From contig NZ_CP094467.1 in the NCBI RefSeq assembly GCF_023347235.1, forward strand, positions 744,001 through 808,000: 64,000 nucleotides of DNA, read 5' to 3'. Below are positions 16,546 to 24,693 of this stretch, piece after piece. Position 1 is the first letter of the stretch. Every line of letters starts with the position of its first letter. The position numbers were made by a program, and so were the translations under genes. This DNA comes from Faecalibacterium sp. I4-1-79 (GTDB lineage Bacteria; Bacillota; Clostridia; Oscillospirales; Ruminococcaceae). The notes under the pieces were generated by a model, which was not told the DNA's origin, made no database searches, and saw only the letters and a program-made list of their open reading frames with translations.

Positions 16546-17505
16546 TCACACTTCCGTGCGCTGCCAGCCGTTCAGCCGCTCCTGCACCGCATCAATCTTC
16601 CAGCCTTCGCCCACACGCTTCATAAGAAAGCGGCGGTCAAAGCCGGTGTTTTTCTCCCTGGTGTAGATGTAGAGCTTGTTTTTGGTGATCTGCTCTGCGT
16701 CAAGGAATTCTTCCCCGTTGTAGGTGCCCTGGGCGCTGTATGAGAGGCCCAGAGGTCGATAGCCCGGACGGGGCTTTTCGCTCACATATTTCTCCCAGAT
16801 CGTCAGCAGACGGGGCACTGCCTCAGCACCTTCAAACCCGGCCTGCTCCATGTACTGCTCCCACTGCGTCATCTCGGCAAAGAAAGCGGACAGCACCCTG
16901 CGGCATTCCGCCGCCGCCTGCTCATCCAGCTGGACGGGCTTTTTGGCCTTTTCCCGCTGGAGCTGGAAGAAGTGTTCCATCTGCTCCTGGGTGAATTGCA
17001 CATGGGCCACTGGCTCGATGCGGTTGTTGCCAGCGATGGCCAGCAGGCCCTCATAGGTAACGGCGGTATGGTCGATCTGGATGTGGGAGAGCTTGGGGAT
17101 GGAGGCCGCCTGGAGCAGACCGGCATCATCCAGCCCGGTACGGTTGAGCGTCAGAAGGTCCAGCTTGCAGCCTTGCAGAGCGGACAGACTGCTGCCGTGG
17201 ATGGCGGCGTTACCGTCCAGCAGCAGATAACGCAGCTTGGGCATAGCGGAAAAAACGGGGAAACAGGCGTCAGTGAGCGCACCGTCCTCCACGCCGAAGT
17301 TGGCCATGCTTTTATGTCCGGCAAAAGGGGCAAGCAGTTCATCCGTCACCGGATAGCTTTTCACATGGAAGCCCACCAGGGTGTAACCGGCCAGCTGCTC
17401 CATGATCTCTACGGTCAGTTCCGGGACTTCAAACTGCTTTTCTCCGTCTAAGGTCAGGACACCGCTCTCCCAGTTCACTGTCCGCGCCCGTTTTGGTAAT
17501 TCCAT
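16546..17505 (-). CDS. LRR plus NTF2-fold immunity protein (319 aa)
   Basis: Residues 1-165 carry leucine-rich, repeat-like turns (MPKLRYLLLDGNAAIHGSSL, then KLDLLTLNRTGLDDAGLL and IPKLSHIQIDHTAVTYEGLL). After a basic helix (EHFFQLQREKAKKP) the last 120 residues look like the NTF2-fold immunity domain: CRRVLSAFFAEMTQWEQYME, LTIWEKYVSEKPR, LYIYTREKNTGFDRRFLMKR, GEGWKIDAVQERLNGWQ. NTF2-fold immunity proteins bind toxin domains directly. The LRR part could widen or fix the target. Twelve bases separate it from the DUF4241 gene upstream. Confidence 0.85.
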   Translation of the reverse strand: MELPKRARTVNWESGVLTLDGEKQFEVPELTVEIMEQLAGYTLVGFHVKSYPVTDELLAPFAGHKSMANFGVEDGALTDACFPVFSAMPKLRYLLLDGNAAIHGSSLSALQGCKLDLLTLNRTGLDDAGLLQAASIPKLSHIQIDHTAVTYEGLLAIAGNNRIEPVAHVQFTQEQMEHFFQLQREKAKKPVQLDEQAAAECRRVLSAFFAEMTQWEQYMEQAGFEGAEAVPRLLTIWEKYVSEKPRPGYRPLGLSYSAQGTYNGEEFLDAEQITKNKLYIYTREKNTGFDRRFLMKRVGEGWKIDAVQERLNGWQRTEV

Positions 17506-17516
17506 AGCGCGCCTCC

Positions 17517-18464
17517 TTATTCCTGCTCTTTGTAACTGGCTTCAATGTCGATGAAGCGCACATACACGGCGCAGACTTCGCCCTTTGCGTCATAGCCGAA
17601 GTAGACGGGATAGTAACCGTCACCCCAGCCAGAGGCAAAGATGGGCAGATTGCAGTCCGTGTCCGGCACCGTCCAGTTGAGCCAGTCGCCGCAGTCTCCC
17701 TGATATTTGGGGTGGGCTTTGGCGTTTTCCTCCAGGAGATCGCAGAACAGGCCGTTGTAGGGGTCGATGTCCGGGTCCTCCTCCAGCCGCTTGGCCCAGT
17801 AGGTCTTGAAGGCCGCCTGGGTCTGGATGTCCGCAACACAGCCCATTCCAGCGTCTACGCCAAAGCCAAAATACTCGTCCTCGCCCAATTCCTCGTCCAG
17901 ATCCTCGTTGCCCACCATGCCCAGCTCATAGCGGACAGGCTTTTCCTGAGAAACCTCCACCTTGACGCAGGCATAGCGGTCGCCGTATTGTTCGCTGGGC
18001 ACCACACAGATCTTTACGGGGTAAGTCCCGGCGGGGATGGTCTGCATAAACGGCAGAGTGTCCTCCAGCTCCACCAGCGGATCGCAGGCGAAGATCTGCC
18101 CGGTGGGGAAATGGACGGCACCGATGTCCAGTACATCCACCGCCATGTTCCCAATCACTTTCTCTGTGAAATGGGCCTCCAAGTCATCTTTACAGGTCAG
18201 TTTGTTCTTGATTGCTTCGTATTTGTTCAGCCATTCAGTTGTAGGCATATCAGTTTCCTCCTGTTGATTTTGTTTCTTGATGTACATACTCTTTGAGCCA
18301 TCCCAATAGCAGTTCACACACCGGCCATCCTGAAAATGATGGTCACAATTCGGGTAGCCATAGAGAATATGGGCACATTCCGGGCACAGCCCCATCATCT
18401 GTGAGGAGCCTTTGAAAAACAGGCTGCCGCACTCATCACAAACGGCCAGTTCTTTTTCTGTCAT
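17517..18464 (-). CDS. Zinc-ribbon plus DUF4241 protein (315 aa)
   Basis: The first 70 residues hold Cys pairs (CDECG, CPECAHI, NCDHHF, CVNCYWD) that could bind two zinc ions. The remaining part matches DUF4241: VHFPTGQIFACDPLVELED, IPAGTYPVKICVVPSEQYGD, GFGVDAGMGCVADIQTQAAF and the closing FASGWGDGYYPVYFGYDAKG. DUF4241 is a known immunity-type family. Between the parts lies an ATG (18248) with AGGAGG eight bases upstream, so a shorter DUF4241-only form may be produced. The 18464 start directly follows the stop of the DUF5713 gene; a still longer frame to 18557 overlaps that gene and is not favoured. Confidence 0.85.
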   Translation of the reverse strand: MTEKELAVCDECGSLFFKGSSQMMGLCPECAHILYGYPNCDHHFQDGRCVNCYWDGSKSMYIKKQNQQEETDMPTTEWLNKYEAIKNKLTCKDDLEAHFTEKVIGNMAVDVLDIGAVHFPTGQIFACDPLVELEDTLPFMQTIPAGTYPVKICVVPSEQYGDRYACVKVEVSQEKPVRYELGMVGNEDLDEELGEDEYFGFGVDAGMGCVADIQTQAAFKTYWAKRLEEDPDIDPYNGLFCDLLEENAKAHPKYQGDCGDWLNWTVPDTDCNLPIFASGWGDGYYPVYFGYDAKGEVCAVYVRFIDIEASYKEQE

Positions 18465-18469
18465 AGGGC

Positions 18470-18796
18470 TCACCAGTCCCGTTCCCGGATAGCCTCCTCG
18501 GTGTCGATGGGAATGTTGAACCACTCCAGAATGTAGGCCACAGTTGCCGCAATGCATTCCCGTGCCACCGTTTCGATCTCGCTGTCGTTCTCGTCAAACT
18601 CCTCCTGGAGATCATTGATGCCGCAGACCGCCTCGTCCAGCGTTTCCTGTACCACTTCGGGGTCGGTTTCGCCGTTCTCCAGCAGGTCGATGACCTTCTG
18701 AAGCTCGTCCTTGACCTTGTCCACCAGAGAAGCAGGATAGTAATCGTCCTGATACATCTCGTCCAGCAGTTTATAATTGGGGTCAAATGCTTTCAT
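18470..18796 (-). CDS. DUF5713 family protein
   Basis: 108 acidic, helical residues: MKAFDPNYKLLDEMYQDDYY, then VDKVKDELQKVIDLLENGE, INDLQEEFDENDSEIETVAR and ECIAATVAYILEWF. The LQEEFxENDSEIET segment and length are those I know for DUF5713, a small soluble family seen in immunity arrays. AGGAG lies nine bases before the ATG. The stop is immediately before the next start. Biochemical role unknown. Confidence 0.85.
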   Translation of the reverse strand: MKAFDPNYKLLDEMYQDDYYPASLVDKVKDELQKVIDLLENGETDPEVVQETLDEAVCGINDLQEEFDENDSEIETVARECIAATVAYILEWFNIPIDTEEAIRERDW

Positions 18797-18832
18797 AGGG
18801 ATTGCTCCTTTCCTCGTGTATGTCAGTCACGC

Positions 18833-19336
18833 TCAGCTCTCATGGGTGATACAGAAAATCTCCTTGTTCAAATCAAAGTAGATTACCATCAGTTCGTCGG
18901 TAATCTCCGGGTTAAAGGACAGATCCAGAATGAAAACTTGCTGGTTCATCTCGCTATCCACCAGACTGCCGAACCGCTTGAGCTTCAAAAAGTCAACCAT
19001 CTCAGCAAAGGACAGTTTGGCTGGGTCGGTTCCCGGAAAAAGTTCCGCCACAATATCCGGGCCTACATCGTCCCGATGGAACTCCATGAAAAATGTCACA
19101 ACGCTATGGTAGCGGCTGTCCTCGTCTGCCAGCGCCGCTTTGATGGCGGCTTTGGCCTTCTCCGCCAATTTCTCCGCCTCATCCAGCATTTCTCCCACCG
19201 CATCCATGACAGCAGGATCGCCGGTCAGTTCTTCCTCTACATCGAAGATAAAGGGTAGTCCCGATTCCTCGGGAAAGTTGAAGATTTCCTCGCCGGGTAT
19301 ATATGTAAAATCAATGCGTTTACAGTTCAGTTTCAT
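18833..19336 (-). CDS. DUF2004 family protein
   Basis: 167 residues from an ATG with AGGAGG eight bases upstream. The order is a short beta segment (MKLNCKRIDFTYIPGEEIFN), a helix (AEKLAEKAKAAIKAALADED), then YHSVVTFFMEFHRDDVGPDI and a C-terminal strand pair ending in LMVIYFDLNKEIFCITHES. This arrangement fits DUF2004, a soluble family common in toxin-immunity loci. A 36-base gap follows, among the larger in the operon. Family by memory. Confidence 0.82.
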   Translation of the reverse strand: MKLNCKRIDFTYIPGEEIFNFPEESGLPFIFDVEEELTGDPAVMDAVGEMLDEAEKLAEKAKAAIKAALADEDSRYHSVVTFFMEFHRDDVGPDIVAELFPGTDPAKLSFAEMVDFLKLKRFGSLVDSEMNQQVFILDLSFNPEITDELMVIYFDLNKEIFCITHES

Positions 19337-19349
19337 AATGTTATCCTCC

Positions 19350-20189
19350 TTACCCCTCAATGTTGGCAGTTTTGAGACCCTTTTTCAAGGAGCCGTAGAC
19401 AGTCACCGCATGGTCGGTGAACATCTCATCGCAGTCAAACCAGGCTGTGAAGCTGCCGCCGGAGGTGACGGACAGGCTCGTCATGCTGATTCGTCGGGCA
19501 AGTTCTTCCTCTGTGATGGGGTCGGTTTCCGGATTGCGGGGGTTTTCCTCATCTTGGGAGAGCCAGTTGTTGGCCAGCTCGGTCAGGTTCTTGGCTGCAA
19601 GCTCCCGCATGGCCTTATCCCAGGTGTCACAGTCGGCCAGCAGCTTTTTGGCGGCGCTGCGGGCGCGGGTCCAGGAGGGCTTGCTTTCGGCATTGACCTC
19701 CAGAGAAAGGCTCACATCCTTTCCGCACCACTGGATTTCGCCCTCGAAGGTATCATAGTCCTTGTCCAGTGTCAGTTCTCCCAGCACCTGGTCCTGGATC
19801 ACCACCGGCTTGTGGTATTCCTCCAGAACGGCCTGGAGTTCCGGGCAGTCCTCGTGGGCCTTGACCACCTGGGAGATACACCAGGGCTGCACCACCAGAT
19901 CCTTTGCCCATTCTTCTTTCATCCGGCGAATCTTCAGGCGGCAGATCTGCTCGTTTTGAAAGCGTCCCCAGCCCTTGTCACTGTGACGCTCCTCGTCGGT
20001 GACCGGCCAATCCAGTCGCTCCTCTTTGGTGCTGACCTTGCCGGTGTCACAGGACACTATGCCCAGCGTCACAACGGTCATTTCCCAAAAGTTACCTTTC
20101 CAGTTAAATCCGCCCCCAATGCAGCGATTGATCAGAGCGACCACTTCCTGCTCCTCGGTCTCATACATCTCATAGAATTCTTCGAACAT
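19350..20189 (-). CDS. DUF2262-type immunity-like protein (279 aa)
   Basis: The N-terminal 130 residues (MFEEFYEMYETEEQEVVALI, NRCIGGGFNWKGNFWEMTVV) are a separate domain, perhaps DUF7021. From about residue 134 the chain fits DUF2262: VLGELTLDKDYDTFEGEIQW, VSLSLEV, a helical middle (ARSAAKKLLADCDTWDKAMR), then FTAWFDCDEMFTDHAVTVYG near the end. The FxDGDxFxDHxI-like ending is the feature I rely on. Thirteen bases separate it from the ankyrin gene and its neighbour. Likely cytoplasmic. Confidence 0.82.
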   Translation of the reverse strand: MFEEFYEMYETEEQEVVALINRCIGGGFNWKGNFWEMTVVTLGIVSCDTGKVSTKEERLDWPVTDEERHSDKGWGRFQNEQICRLKIRRMKEEWAKDLVVQPWCISQVVKAHEDCPELQAVLEEYHKPVVIQDQVLGELTLDKDYDTFEGEIQWCGKDVSLSLEVNAESKPSWTRARSAAKKLLADCDTWDKAMRELAAKNLTELANNWLSQDEENPRNPETDPITEEELARRISMTSLSVTSGGSFTAWFDCDEMFTDHAVTVYGSLKKGLKTANIEG

Positions 20190-20201
20190 AGATCATTCTC
20201 C

Positions 20202-21281
20202 TCATTTCTCAAACTCGCCCTCGATCATCCCGTTCAGATACCGGCCGGGATCTGCGATGAAGTCATCCCATTTGGCCAGAGGGTGGAATTCCTCATGCTC
20301 TATGTCCAGATACCACAGCTTTTTGTCCCTGGGGCTCCACAGCAGCAGATAGTCGCTGTAGTTGTCCATCTGCACCATGAGGGAGAGCAGCTTCTTCCGT
20401 TTCCAGGTCATCTCCTGTACATCCATGAAGGAGTAGAGCTCCGCCCACTTCACCAGTTCCCGCTCTGGAAATTCCAGCCGCAAGGGGCCGGTCTTCAAGT
20501 ATTCCACCAGCTTGGCAGGCAGCTTGTAGGGCATGAGCTGCCGGACTTTTTCCTGTTCGTTGTGCCATTCCTCCGGTTCCAGGGCTTTTAAGTAGTCGGC
20601 CAGCTCCTGATTTTTGTTCTGCACCGCCACGGTGTAAGGCCGGTCACCGTATTTGTCAGCAATGGTGATGTCGGCTCCTTGCTCAATGAGCCAGCGCACC
20701 ATGGGGAGATTCTTATGCCGAGCCGCTTCGGTGACAGCGGTAGAGGCGTTCGGAAACACCATGTCCGGCTTGTGGTAATTGATGTCTGCCCCTTTTTCCA
20801 GAAGCAGCTGGGCAAGTTTGGTATTGCCCTCAGACACAGCGGCCCGGAATGCCTCGCCGCCAAACTTCTCCACTGTGATCCCGGCTTGCTCCAGCACCTG
20901 GATATTCTCCGCTCGCTGTCCCCAGCGTACTTCCTGGAAGGCCCGCTCTTTCTGCTTCGAGCTGAGTTTTGCGGCCTGCTCAGCAAAGAGTGCCACCACC
21001 TCCGGCCCACAACAGCGGGCGGCGGTGAGCAGCAGGGGCTGTTCCTCTGCCAGACTGGGATCAGCTCCATGCTCCAGCAGGAAGTGGATCATGGGCACAT
21101 CATTCCGAAAAACCGCAATCTCCAATGGCATCAGCTTGATGTATTCGCTGAGCTGGATGGGAACATCTAAATCCAGACCGCCTTGGAGCAGCGCCTCCAG
21201 CTTGGAAGTGTCATGGTCACAGATGGCGGCAGCCGGTTCCGGGAGGGTCTCCCAGCGGCCAATATATGCAATTTGGTACAT
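20202..21281 (-). CDS. Ankyrin-repeat protein with SMI1-like tail (359 aa)
   Basis: Several ankyrin repeats are visible in residues 28-235: MPLEIAVFRNDVPMIHFLLE followed by HGADPSL, AFRAAVSEGNTKLAQLLLEK with GADINYH, and AVTEAARHKNLPMVRWLIEQ with GADITIADKYGDRPYTVA. The last 120 residues (LVKWAELYSFMDVQEMTWKR, YSDYLLLWSPRDKKLWYLD, FHPLAKWDDFI) resemble the SMI1/KNR4 style of immunity protein. Ankyrin proteins occur as immunity factors in polymorphic-toxin loci. Start at 21281 follows the previous stop by seven bases. Confidence 0.85.
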   Translation of the reverse strand: MYQIAYIGRWETLPEPAAAICDHDTSKLEALLQGGLDLDVPIQLSEYIKLMPLEIAVFRNDVPMIHFLLEHGADPSLAEEQPLLLTAARCCGPEVVALFAEQAAKLSSKQKERAFQEVRWGQRAENIQVLEQAGITVEKFGGEAFRAAVSEGNTKLAQLLLEKGADINYHKPDMVFPNASTAVTEAARHKNLPMVRWLIEQGADITIADKYGDRPYTVAVQNKNQELADYLKALEPEEWHNEQEKVRQLMPYKLPAKLVEYLKTGPLRLEFPERELVKWAELYSFMDVQEMTWKRKKLLSLMVQMDNYSDYLLLWSPRDKKLWYLDIEHEEFHPLAKWDDFIADPGRYLNGMIEGEFEK

Positions 21282-21288
21282 AAGACAC

Positions 21289-21630
21289 CTACTTTCGTTG
21301 TTGTTTCACTTGATAGGGAACGGTCCGGCCCAGCACCCGGCCTTTGCCAACGGCATTGGCTCCCTCATAGATCAAAAATTCCGCATTGTTTTCCAGCGAG
21401 GCGTAGTCAATGGTATCTGGATAGAGAGGCTGGGCATTTCCAAAAGCCGGTGTATCAAATATACACTCGGTTCCGTCCAGAAAGCATACACCCAGATATT
21501 CCGTAGTTCCAATAACCACAAAATGGGGACAATACTTTCCGCTGACCAGGCTGGGGGGCGTTTTTCGCTTGCCGCTCCAGAAGATGACCTCCACATGAAG
21601 CACCGCCCGGTTTTCATTTGTTCCAATCAT
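21289..21630 (-). CDS. EF-Tu domain II-like small protein (113 aa)
   Basis: HVEVIFWSGKRKTPPSLVSG, then YCPHFVVIGTTEYLGVCFLD, and near the end FLIYEGANAVGKGRVLGRTV. These resemble stand-alone beta-barrel proteins of the EF-Tu domain II/III type, whose hallmarks are PPxxSGYRPHF and IxEGxxxVGKGxV. No GTPase motifs are present, so it is not a translation factor. Relatives are seen in immunity neighbourhoods, which raises the possibility of protecting or mimicking EF-Tu, a target of some toxins; that step is inference. Tight spacing on both sides (7 and 14 bases). Confidence 0.8.
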   Translation of the reverse strand: MIGTNENRAVLHVEVIFWSGKRKTPPSLVSGKYCPHFVVIGTTEYLGVCFLDGTECIFDTPAFGNAQPLYPDTIDYASLENNAEFLIYEGANAVGKGRVLGRTVPYQVKQQRK

Positions 21631-21644
21631 GCCGCATTCTCCTC

Positions 21645-22232
21645 TTATCCCACAATGGTGGTTTCCTGGATAGCCAGATTATCGTAATCCATGGCAATCA
21701 GCTTTTCAGCGGCCTGTGGGGTACACATAAACCAGGTGCTCATGCCCCAGGCATCCATCCTTGTAACGGTGAAAAAGTCGGTTTGGGCAGAAGTAGGTTC
21801 TCTTGCGTCAATATAGTAGTCGGAGTAGAGGTACACCAGATCTACCTCCCGGTCCGGCAGCCACTTGGCCCGGCGCACACGGGGCTTGCCGTTTTTCAGC
21901 GTCTTTTCTCTGGGGTTCTCAAACCACGCCAGTTCCTTGAACTTCAGACCGGTGAAGGTATCCATGAGCCGCTGGGCAATCTCCCGGTGGGTAAATACAC
22001 CGCAGTCCCAGGAGCCCATCAGCCATGTCTGTATAAAGTCGCCCACCTTGCTGCCAGGAGCAGGCGGCCCATAGACGCTCTCATCCGCCCACATGACTTC
22101 CATCTTTTCGCACTGATCCGGCCGAGGACAGGACTGCTTGTTGCCATAGCGGTACATGATATTTACATAGCCATAATCTTCGCCGGTTCGGTCATGACCG
22201 ACGGCTTCCACTTTATAGGCAGTTATGGACAT
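21645..22232 (-). CDS. Unknown protein in immunity operon (195 aa)
   Basis: MSITAYKVEAVGHDRTGEDY followed by VNIMYRYGNKQSCPRPDQCE; the middle has DFIQTWLMGSWDCGVFTHRE and EIAQRLMDTFTGLKFKELAW. The C-terminal part has DLVYLYSDYYIDAREP. Soluble, no membrane segment. The ATG has GGAGG ten bases upstream and lies within the last codons of the preceding gene, so the two are coupled. Not recognised. Confidence 0.75.
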   Translation of the reverse strand: MSITAYKVEAVGHDRTGEDYGYVNIMYRYGNKQSCPRPDQCEKMEVMWADESVYGPPAPGSKVGDFIQTWLMGSWDCGVFTHREIAQRLMDTFTGLKFKELAWFENPREKTLKNGKPRVRRAKWLPDREVDLVYLYSDYYIDAREPTSAQTDFFTVTRMDAWGMSTWFMCTPQAAEKLIAMDYDNLAIQETTIVG

Positions 22233-22618
22233 TGCAGTTTCACCTCCTGAGCCAATACAAATCCGCACAGCCCAAGGGAAGAATCAATGACAAATACCCG
22301 GATGTGCTCCCGATCCATGCGCTCCCGCAGTTCCTCGATGCCGCAACAGGCGGGAAAGCCGTAAGTGATGGTACCGTCCAGCAGGTCTTTATACTGTTCA
22401 AAAAAACCGTCCACGGTGATCTCGTCCATGCCAAAGAGGATGTTGTCCTGGACCACATTTTCAAACCAGTGGGCCAGCAAGCCAGTAAAGTGAACGGATA
22501 CTTTCTCTCCGGCCTCGGTCTGGGTATCCATGTGCAGGATGTGGGCTTCAAAGTCAGCGTAGTAGCGCAGGACTCTGTTGTCGTGCAGACCATCAAAAGA
22601 GCAAATCAGCGTACTCAT
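22223..22618 (-). CDS. Unknown acidic protein (131 aa)
   Basis: MSTLICSFDGLHDNRVLRYY, then VHFTGLLAHWFENVVQDNIL and FGMDEITVDGFFEQYKDLLD, ending REHIRVFVIDSSLGLCGFVL. A compact alpha/beta soluble protein. It overlaps its upstream neighbour by ATGA and its downstream neighbour by ten bases, the closest coupling in the operon. The pattern of strand, FENVVQDNILFGM helix and C-terminal VFVIDSS strand recalls other small immunity proteins, but no family is assigned. Confidence 0.75.
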   Translation of the reverse strand: MSTLICSFDGLHDNRVLRYYADFEAHILHMDTQTEAGEKVSVHFTGLLAHWFENVVQDNILFGMDEITVDGFFEQYKDLLDGTITYGFPACCGIEELRERMDREHIRVFVIDSSLGLCGFVLAQEVKLQCP

Positions 22619-22827
22619 AGGGATTCCTCCTCGTCCATGAGCTGCTCCTGCACCTCTCTGGGCAGGTCATTCCACAAAATATCGTATGTAAAATCCCGAA
22701 TCTCCGGGTAACACTCCCGTGCGGTCTTTTCCGCAATATCTCTATTCAGGTAGTGCATCTCTTGGTGGAAAAACCAGTTGAGTTTTTCCATCAGCCGATA
22801 GAATCGGATCTGTTCTTCTTGGGTCAT
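22615..22827 (-). CDS. Small helical protein (70 aa)
   Basis: MTQEEQIRFYRLMEKLNWFF, HQEMHYLNRDIAEKTARECY and a tail rich in Glu (REVQEQLMDEEESL). Predicted all helix. GGAGG-type binding site before the ATG; its stop overlaps the next start as ATGA. Too small to classify; likely a small immunity or adaptor protein of the same operon. Confidence 0.72.
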   Translation of the reverse strand: MTQEEQIRFYRLMEKLNWFFHQEMHYLNRDIAEKTARECYPEIRDFTYDILWNDLPREVQEQLMDEEESL

Positions 22828-22840
22828 GGGATTGCTCCTC

Positions 22841-23074
22841 CTATTTCAATTTCAGTACAAATCCCCAGATGCTCACCACGATCAGGAGGACGCCCAGCAG
22901 GAAGAACACCACACGCCGGTATCCTCTGCTGTGGCGGTGGGCATCCCGCGTACCAGTGGGGTCGCAGAGCCAGTTCCAGTTGCGGATCGCCCCAATTAAA
23001 ATCACGGCCCCGATGAGCACCGAGGTAATGTACCAATGCTCTTGCAAAAATGCTGTGATCTGTTCGCTGTTCAT
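22841..23074 (-). CDS. Imm17-like two-pass membrane protein (77 aa)
   Basis: Two hydrophobic segments, ITSVLIGAVILIGAI (about residues 16-30) and VVFFLLGVLLIVVSIWGFVL (about 55-74), flank a loop NWNWLCDPTGTRDAHRHSRG rich in His and Arg. The GAIRNWxWLCDPTG and GxRRVVFF features and the size agree with Imm17, a small membrane immunity protein. It would protect against a toxin acting at the inner membrane. A 12-base gap separates it from the gene upstream. It is the only membrane protein of the operon. Confidence 0.8.
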   Translation of the reverse strand: MNSEQITAFLQEHWYITSVLIGAVILIGAIRNWNWLCDPTGTRDAHRHSRGYRRVVFFLLGVLLIVVSIWGFVLKLK

Positions 23075-23086
23075 TCTACTTCCTCC

Positions 23087-24469
23087 TCACGCAAATACCT
23101 GCTGATATTTCTCTTTCAGTTCCTTCGGTGCTGTCTTGATGACCTTGCTACCACCATTTTCGGAATTCTTTCCCCAGATGGCCCAGAGCAGGCTCTGCCA
23201 AGCGATGGCCCGGAATTTCGGGTCTTTGTTTTCTTCCGGCAGGAGATAAGCGGAAAAGCGGCGCTTGACTGTCAGCAGCGCATCCAGGCTTTCCGCATTG
23301 GCAATCAGGCTGCGAAATTCCTTGGCTGGCTCCAACCACTGCATAGACAATGCGCCCCGCACCAATACCCCCAGCGTCCATGGTTGAAAACCAAACTTCC
23401 GGATCAAGGCATGAAGAAATTTTCCTTGCAGTGAGGAGTGCTCGTCGTCGCAGAAATCCAGATACTCCGTTACCAGCGGTGCCCATCGTTCTCCCTCCAG
23501 TCCCAGGGCGAACACAGCAAAGGTGCCGGGCATTGCACAGGCTTCATCCGCGAGGTTTTGGTACCACTCAAACTCCCGCATAGCCAGACGAGCATATCGC
23601 TCCATAGCTGGATGCAGACTGGGGTACTGCACAGCGCAGGCAAAGAGCTGATTGACTCCCTTTTTAGGAAGACCAGGAATGGGCAGATAGAGTTTTTCCT
23701 TTCCACGGAACTCCACCGAGTAACTGCGGGGAAATTCCTCCTGAGAAAGCACCGCACACAGGTAGTCCAAGATTTCCGCATAGCACTCTTCGGTGGCGGC
23801 CTTAGCCGTGATGCGGATGGTGGCAAACGCATCGTTGGCTGATGCGGTGAAATGCTCCGTCTTACGGCGCTGGATGTCCTTTGGTAATTTGCCGCTGCCG
23901 GCTGTTTTCAGCTGCTTTACCAGATCCGGGCGAAGCTGGGAAACCAGGCCGAGGATATGTTCGGTGGTAAGGGATTCAAAACTCTGTCCATACATCGTGC
24001 AGCAGACCGCCACATAGCAGGCAAAGTGCAGCAGACCTTCGTCCACATCCTCCGGGCGCAATTCAGGCAACACCGTGCATGGCGGAAAGACTGTAAAGCC
24101 ATCGTCCCGCTCTCCCACAAGGAAGAATCGCTCCTGCAACTGCTTTTCTATGTACTTCTCCAATGTATAGCGGATCTCTTCCCAGCCAACCAGCCGCCGC
24201 ATGGCATCGCAGACGGAAACAGCATCCTCACAGGGAAATTTCTTCAGCAGCAGTCCGGTCAAATACCGCTCCAGCAGTTGATCGGGAAGAAACGGTGTCC
24301 CGTTGTGATTTCGCACCACGGTCGGGTAGGCAGAGTGATTTTCACGGGCAGTGCCGTTCAGCATATCCCGAATGCAGAGATCCACCTCCGCCAGCACCTC
24401 TGGTGAAGTGTCCGGTTTATGAATCAGATAGTAGCGGTCATTTATGCCGTCGCGTTTTGGCAAACTCAT
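23087..24469 (-). CDS. DUF6138-like large protein, first gene of the operon (460 aa)
   Basis: Soluble, mostly helical. It begins MSLPKRDGINDRYYLIHKPD and has FACYVAVCCTMYGQSFESLT near residue 150, FRGKEKLYLPIPGLPKKGVN near 260 and AMREFEWYQNLADEACAMPG near 300, with a helical repeat-like C-terminus. I link it with DUF6138, a family seen in poly-immunity loci, with modest certainty. Binding site AGAGGTGAT before the ATG. The start is only 17 bases after a terminator-like hairpin, so expression of this gene and the whole run behind it may depend on read-through. Confidence 0.8.
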   Translation of the reverse strand: MSLPKRDGINDRYYLIHKPDTSPEVLAEVDLCIRDMLNGTARENHSAYPTVVRNHNGTPFLPDQLLERYLTGLLLKKFPCEDAVSVCDAMRRLVGWEEIRYTLEKYIEKQLQERFFLVGERDDGFTVFPPCTVLPELRPEDVDEGLLHFACYVAVCCTMYGQSFESLTTEHILGLVSQLRPDLVKQLKTAGSGKLPKDIQRRKTEHFTASANDAFATIRITAKAATEECYAEILDYLCAVLSQEEFPRSYSVEFRGKEKLYLPIPGLPKKGVNQLFACAVQYPSLHPAMERYARLAMREFEWYQNLADEACAMPGTFAVFALGLEGERWAPLVTEYLDFCDDEHSSLQGKFLHALIRKFGFQPWTLGVLVRGALSMQWLEPAKEFRSLIANAESLDALLTVKRRFSAYLLPEENKDPKFRAIAWQSLLWAIWGKNSENGGSKVIKTAPKELKEKYQQVFA

Positions 24470-24485
24470 GCTTGATCACCTCTTT

Positions 24486-24656
24486 TCAGACAATAAAAAA
24501 GCCCCACGCCGCACTGTCATAAAGACAGGCTGACGCAGGGCATGAAGAAGCCGCGTTGAAGGAGCCGCATCCACCAGCAGATGTAGTTTCTTCAACAACC
24601 AAAATAATTTTTTCGTATCTTAAAGCAGCAAATTGCTGTCCAATATATTTGTTCAT
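24486..24656 (-). CDS. Possible leader peptide (56 aa)
   Basis: An ATG about 30 bases after a good promoter opens 56 codons: MNKYIGQQFAALRYEKIILV, then a Cys/Gly/Ser-rich part (SAGGCGSFNAASSCPASAC). The stop lies just beyond the T-tract of a terminator hairpin, so the last 20 codons are the hairpin itself. That position is what one expects of a leader peptide whose translation melts a terminator. No clear ribosome binding site precedes the ATG, so translation is doubtful. Confidence 0.3.
   Translation of the reverse strand: MNKYIGQQFAALRYEKIILVVEETTSAGGCGSFNAASSCPASACLYDSAAWGFFIV
24495..24541 (-). terminator. Terminator-like hairpin in the immunity operon leader
   Basis: On the minus strand GCCCTGCGTC pairs with GGCGTGGGGC (wobbles included), then CTGTC/GACAG closes a five-base loop, and TTTTTT follows at 24495-24500. 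It stands between the promoter at 24694-24722 and the first structural gene, so it could be an attenuator, or simply the end of the upstream genes. An alternative pairing GTTGAAG/CTTCAAC in the leader could oppose it. Confidence 0.6.
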
Positions 24657-24693
24657 AGCGGCACCATTTGTTCTGAGCGTAGTTTTATATCTT

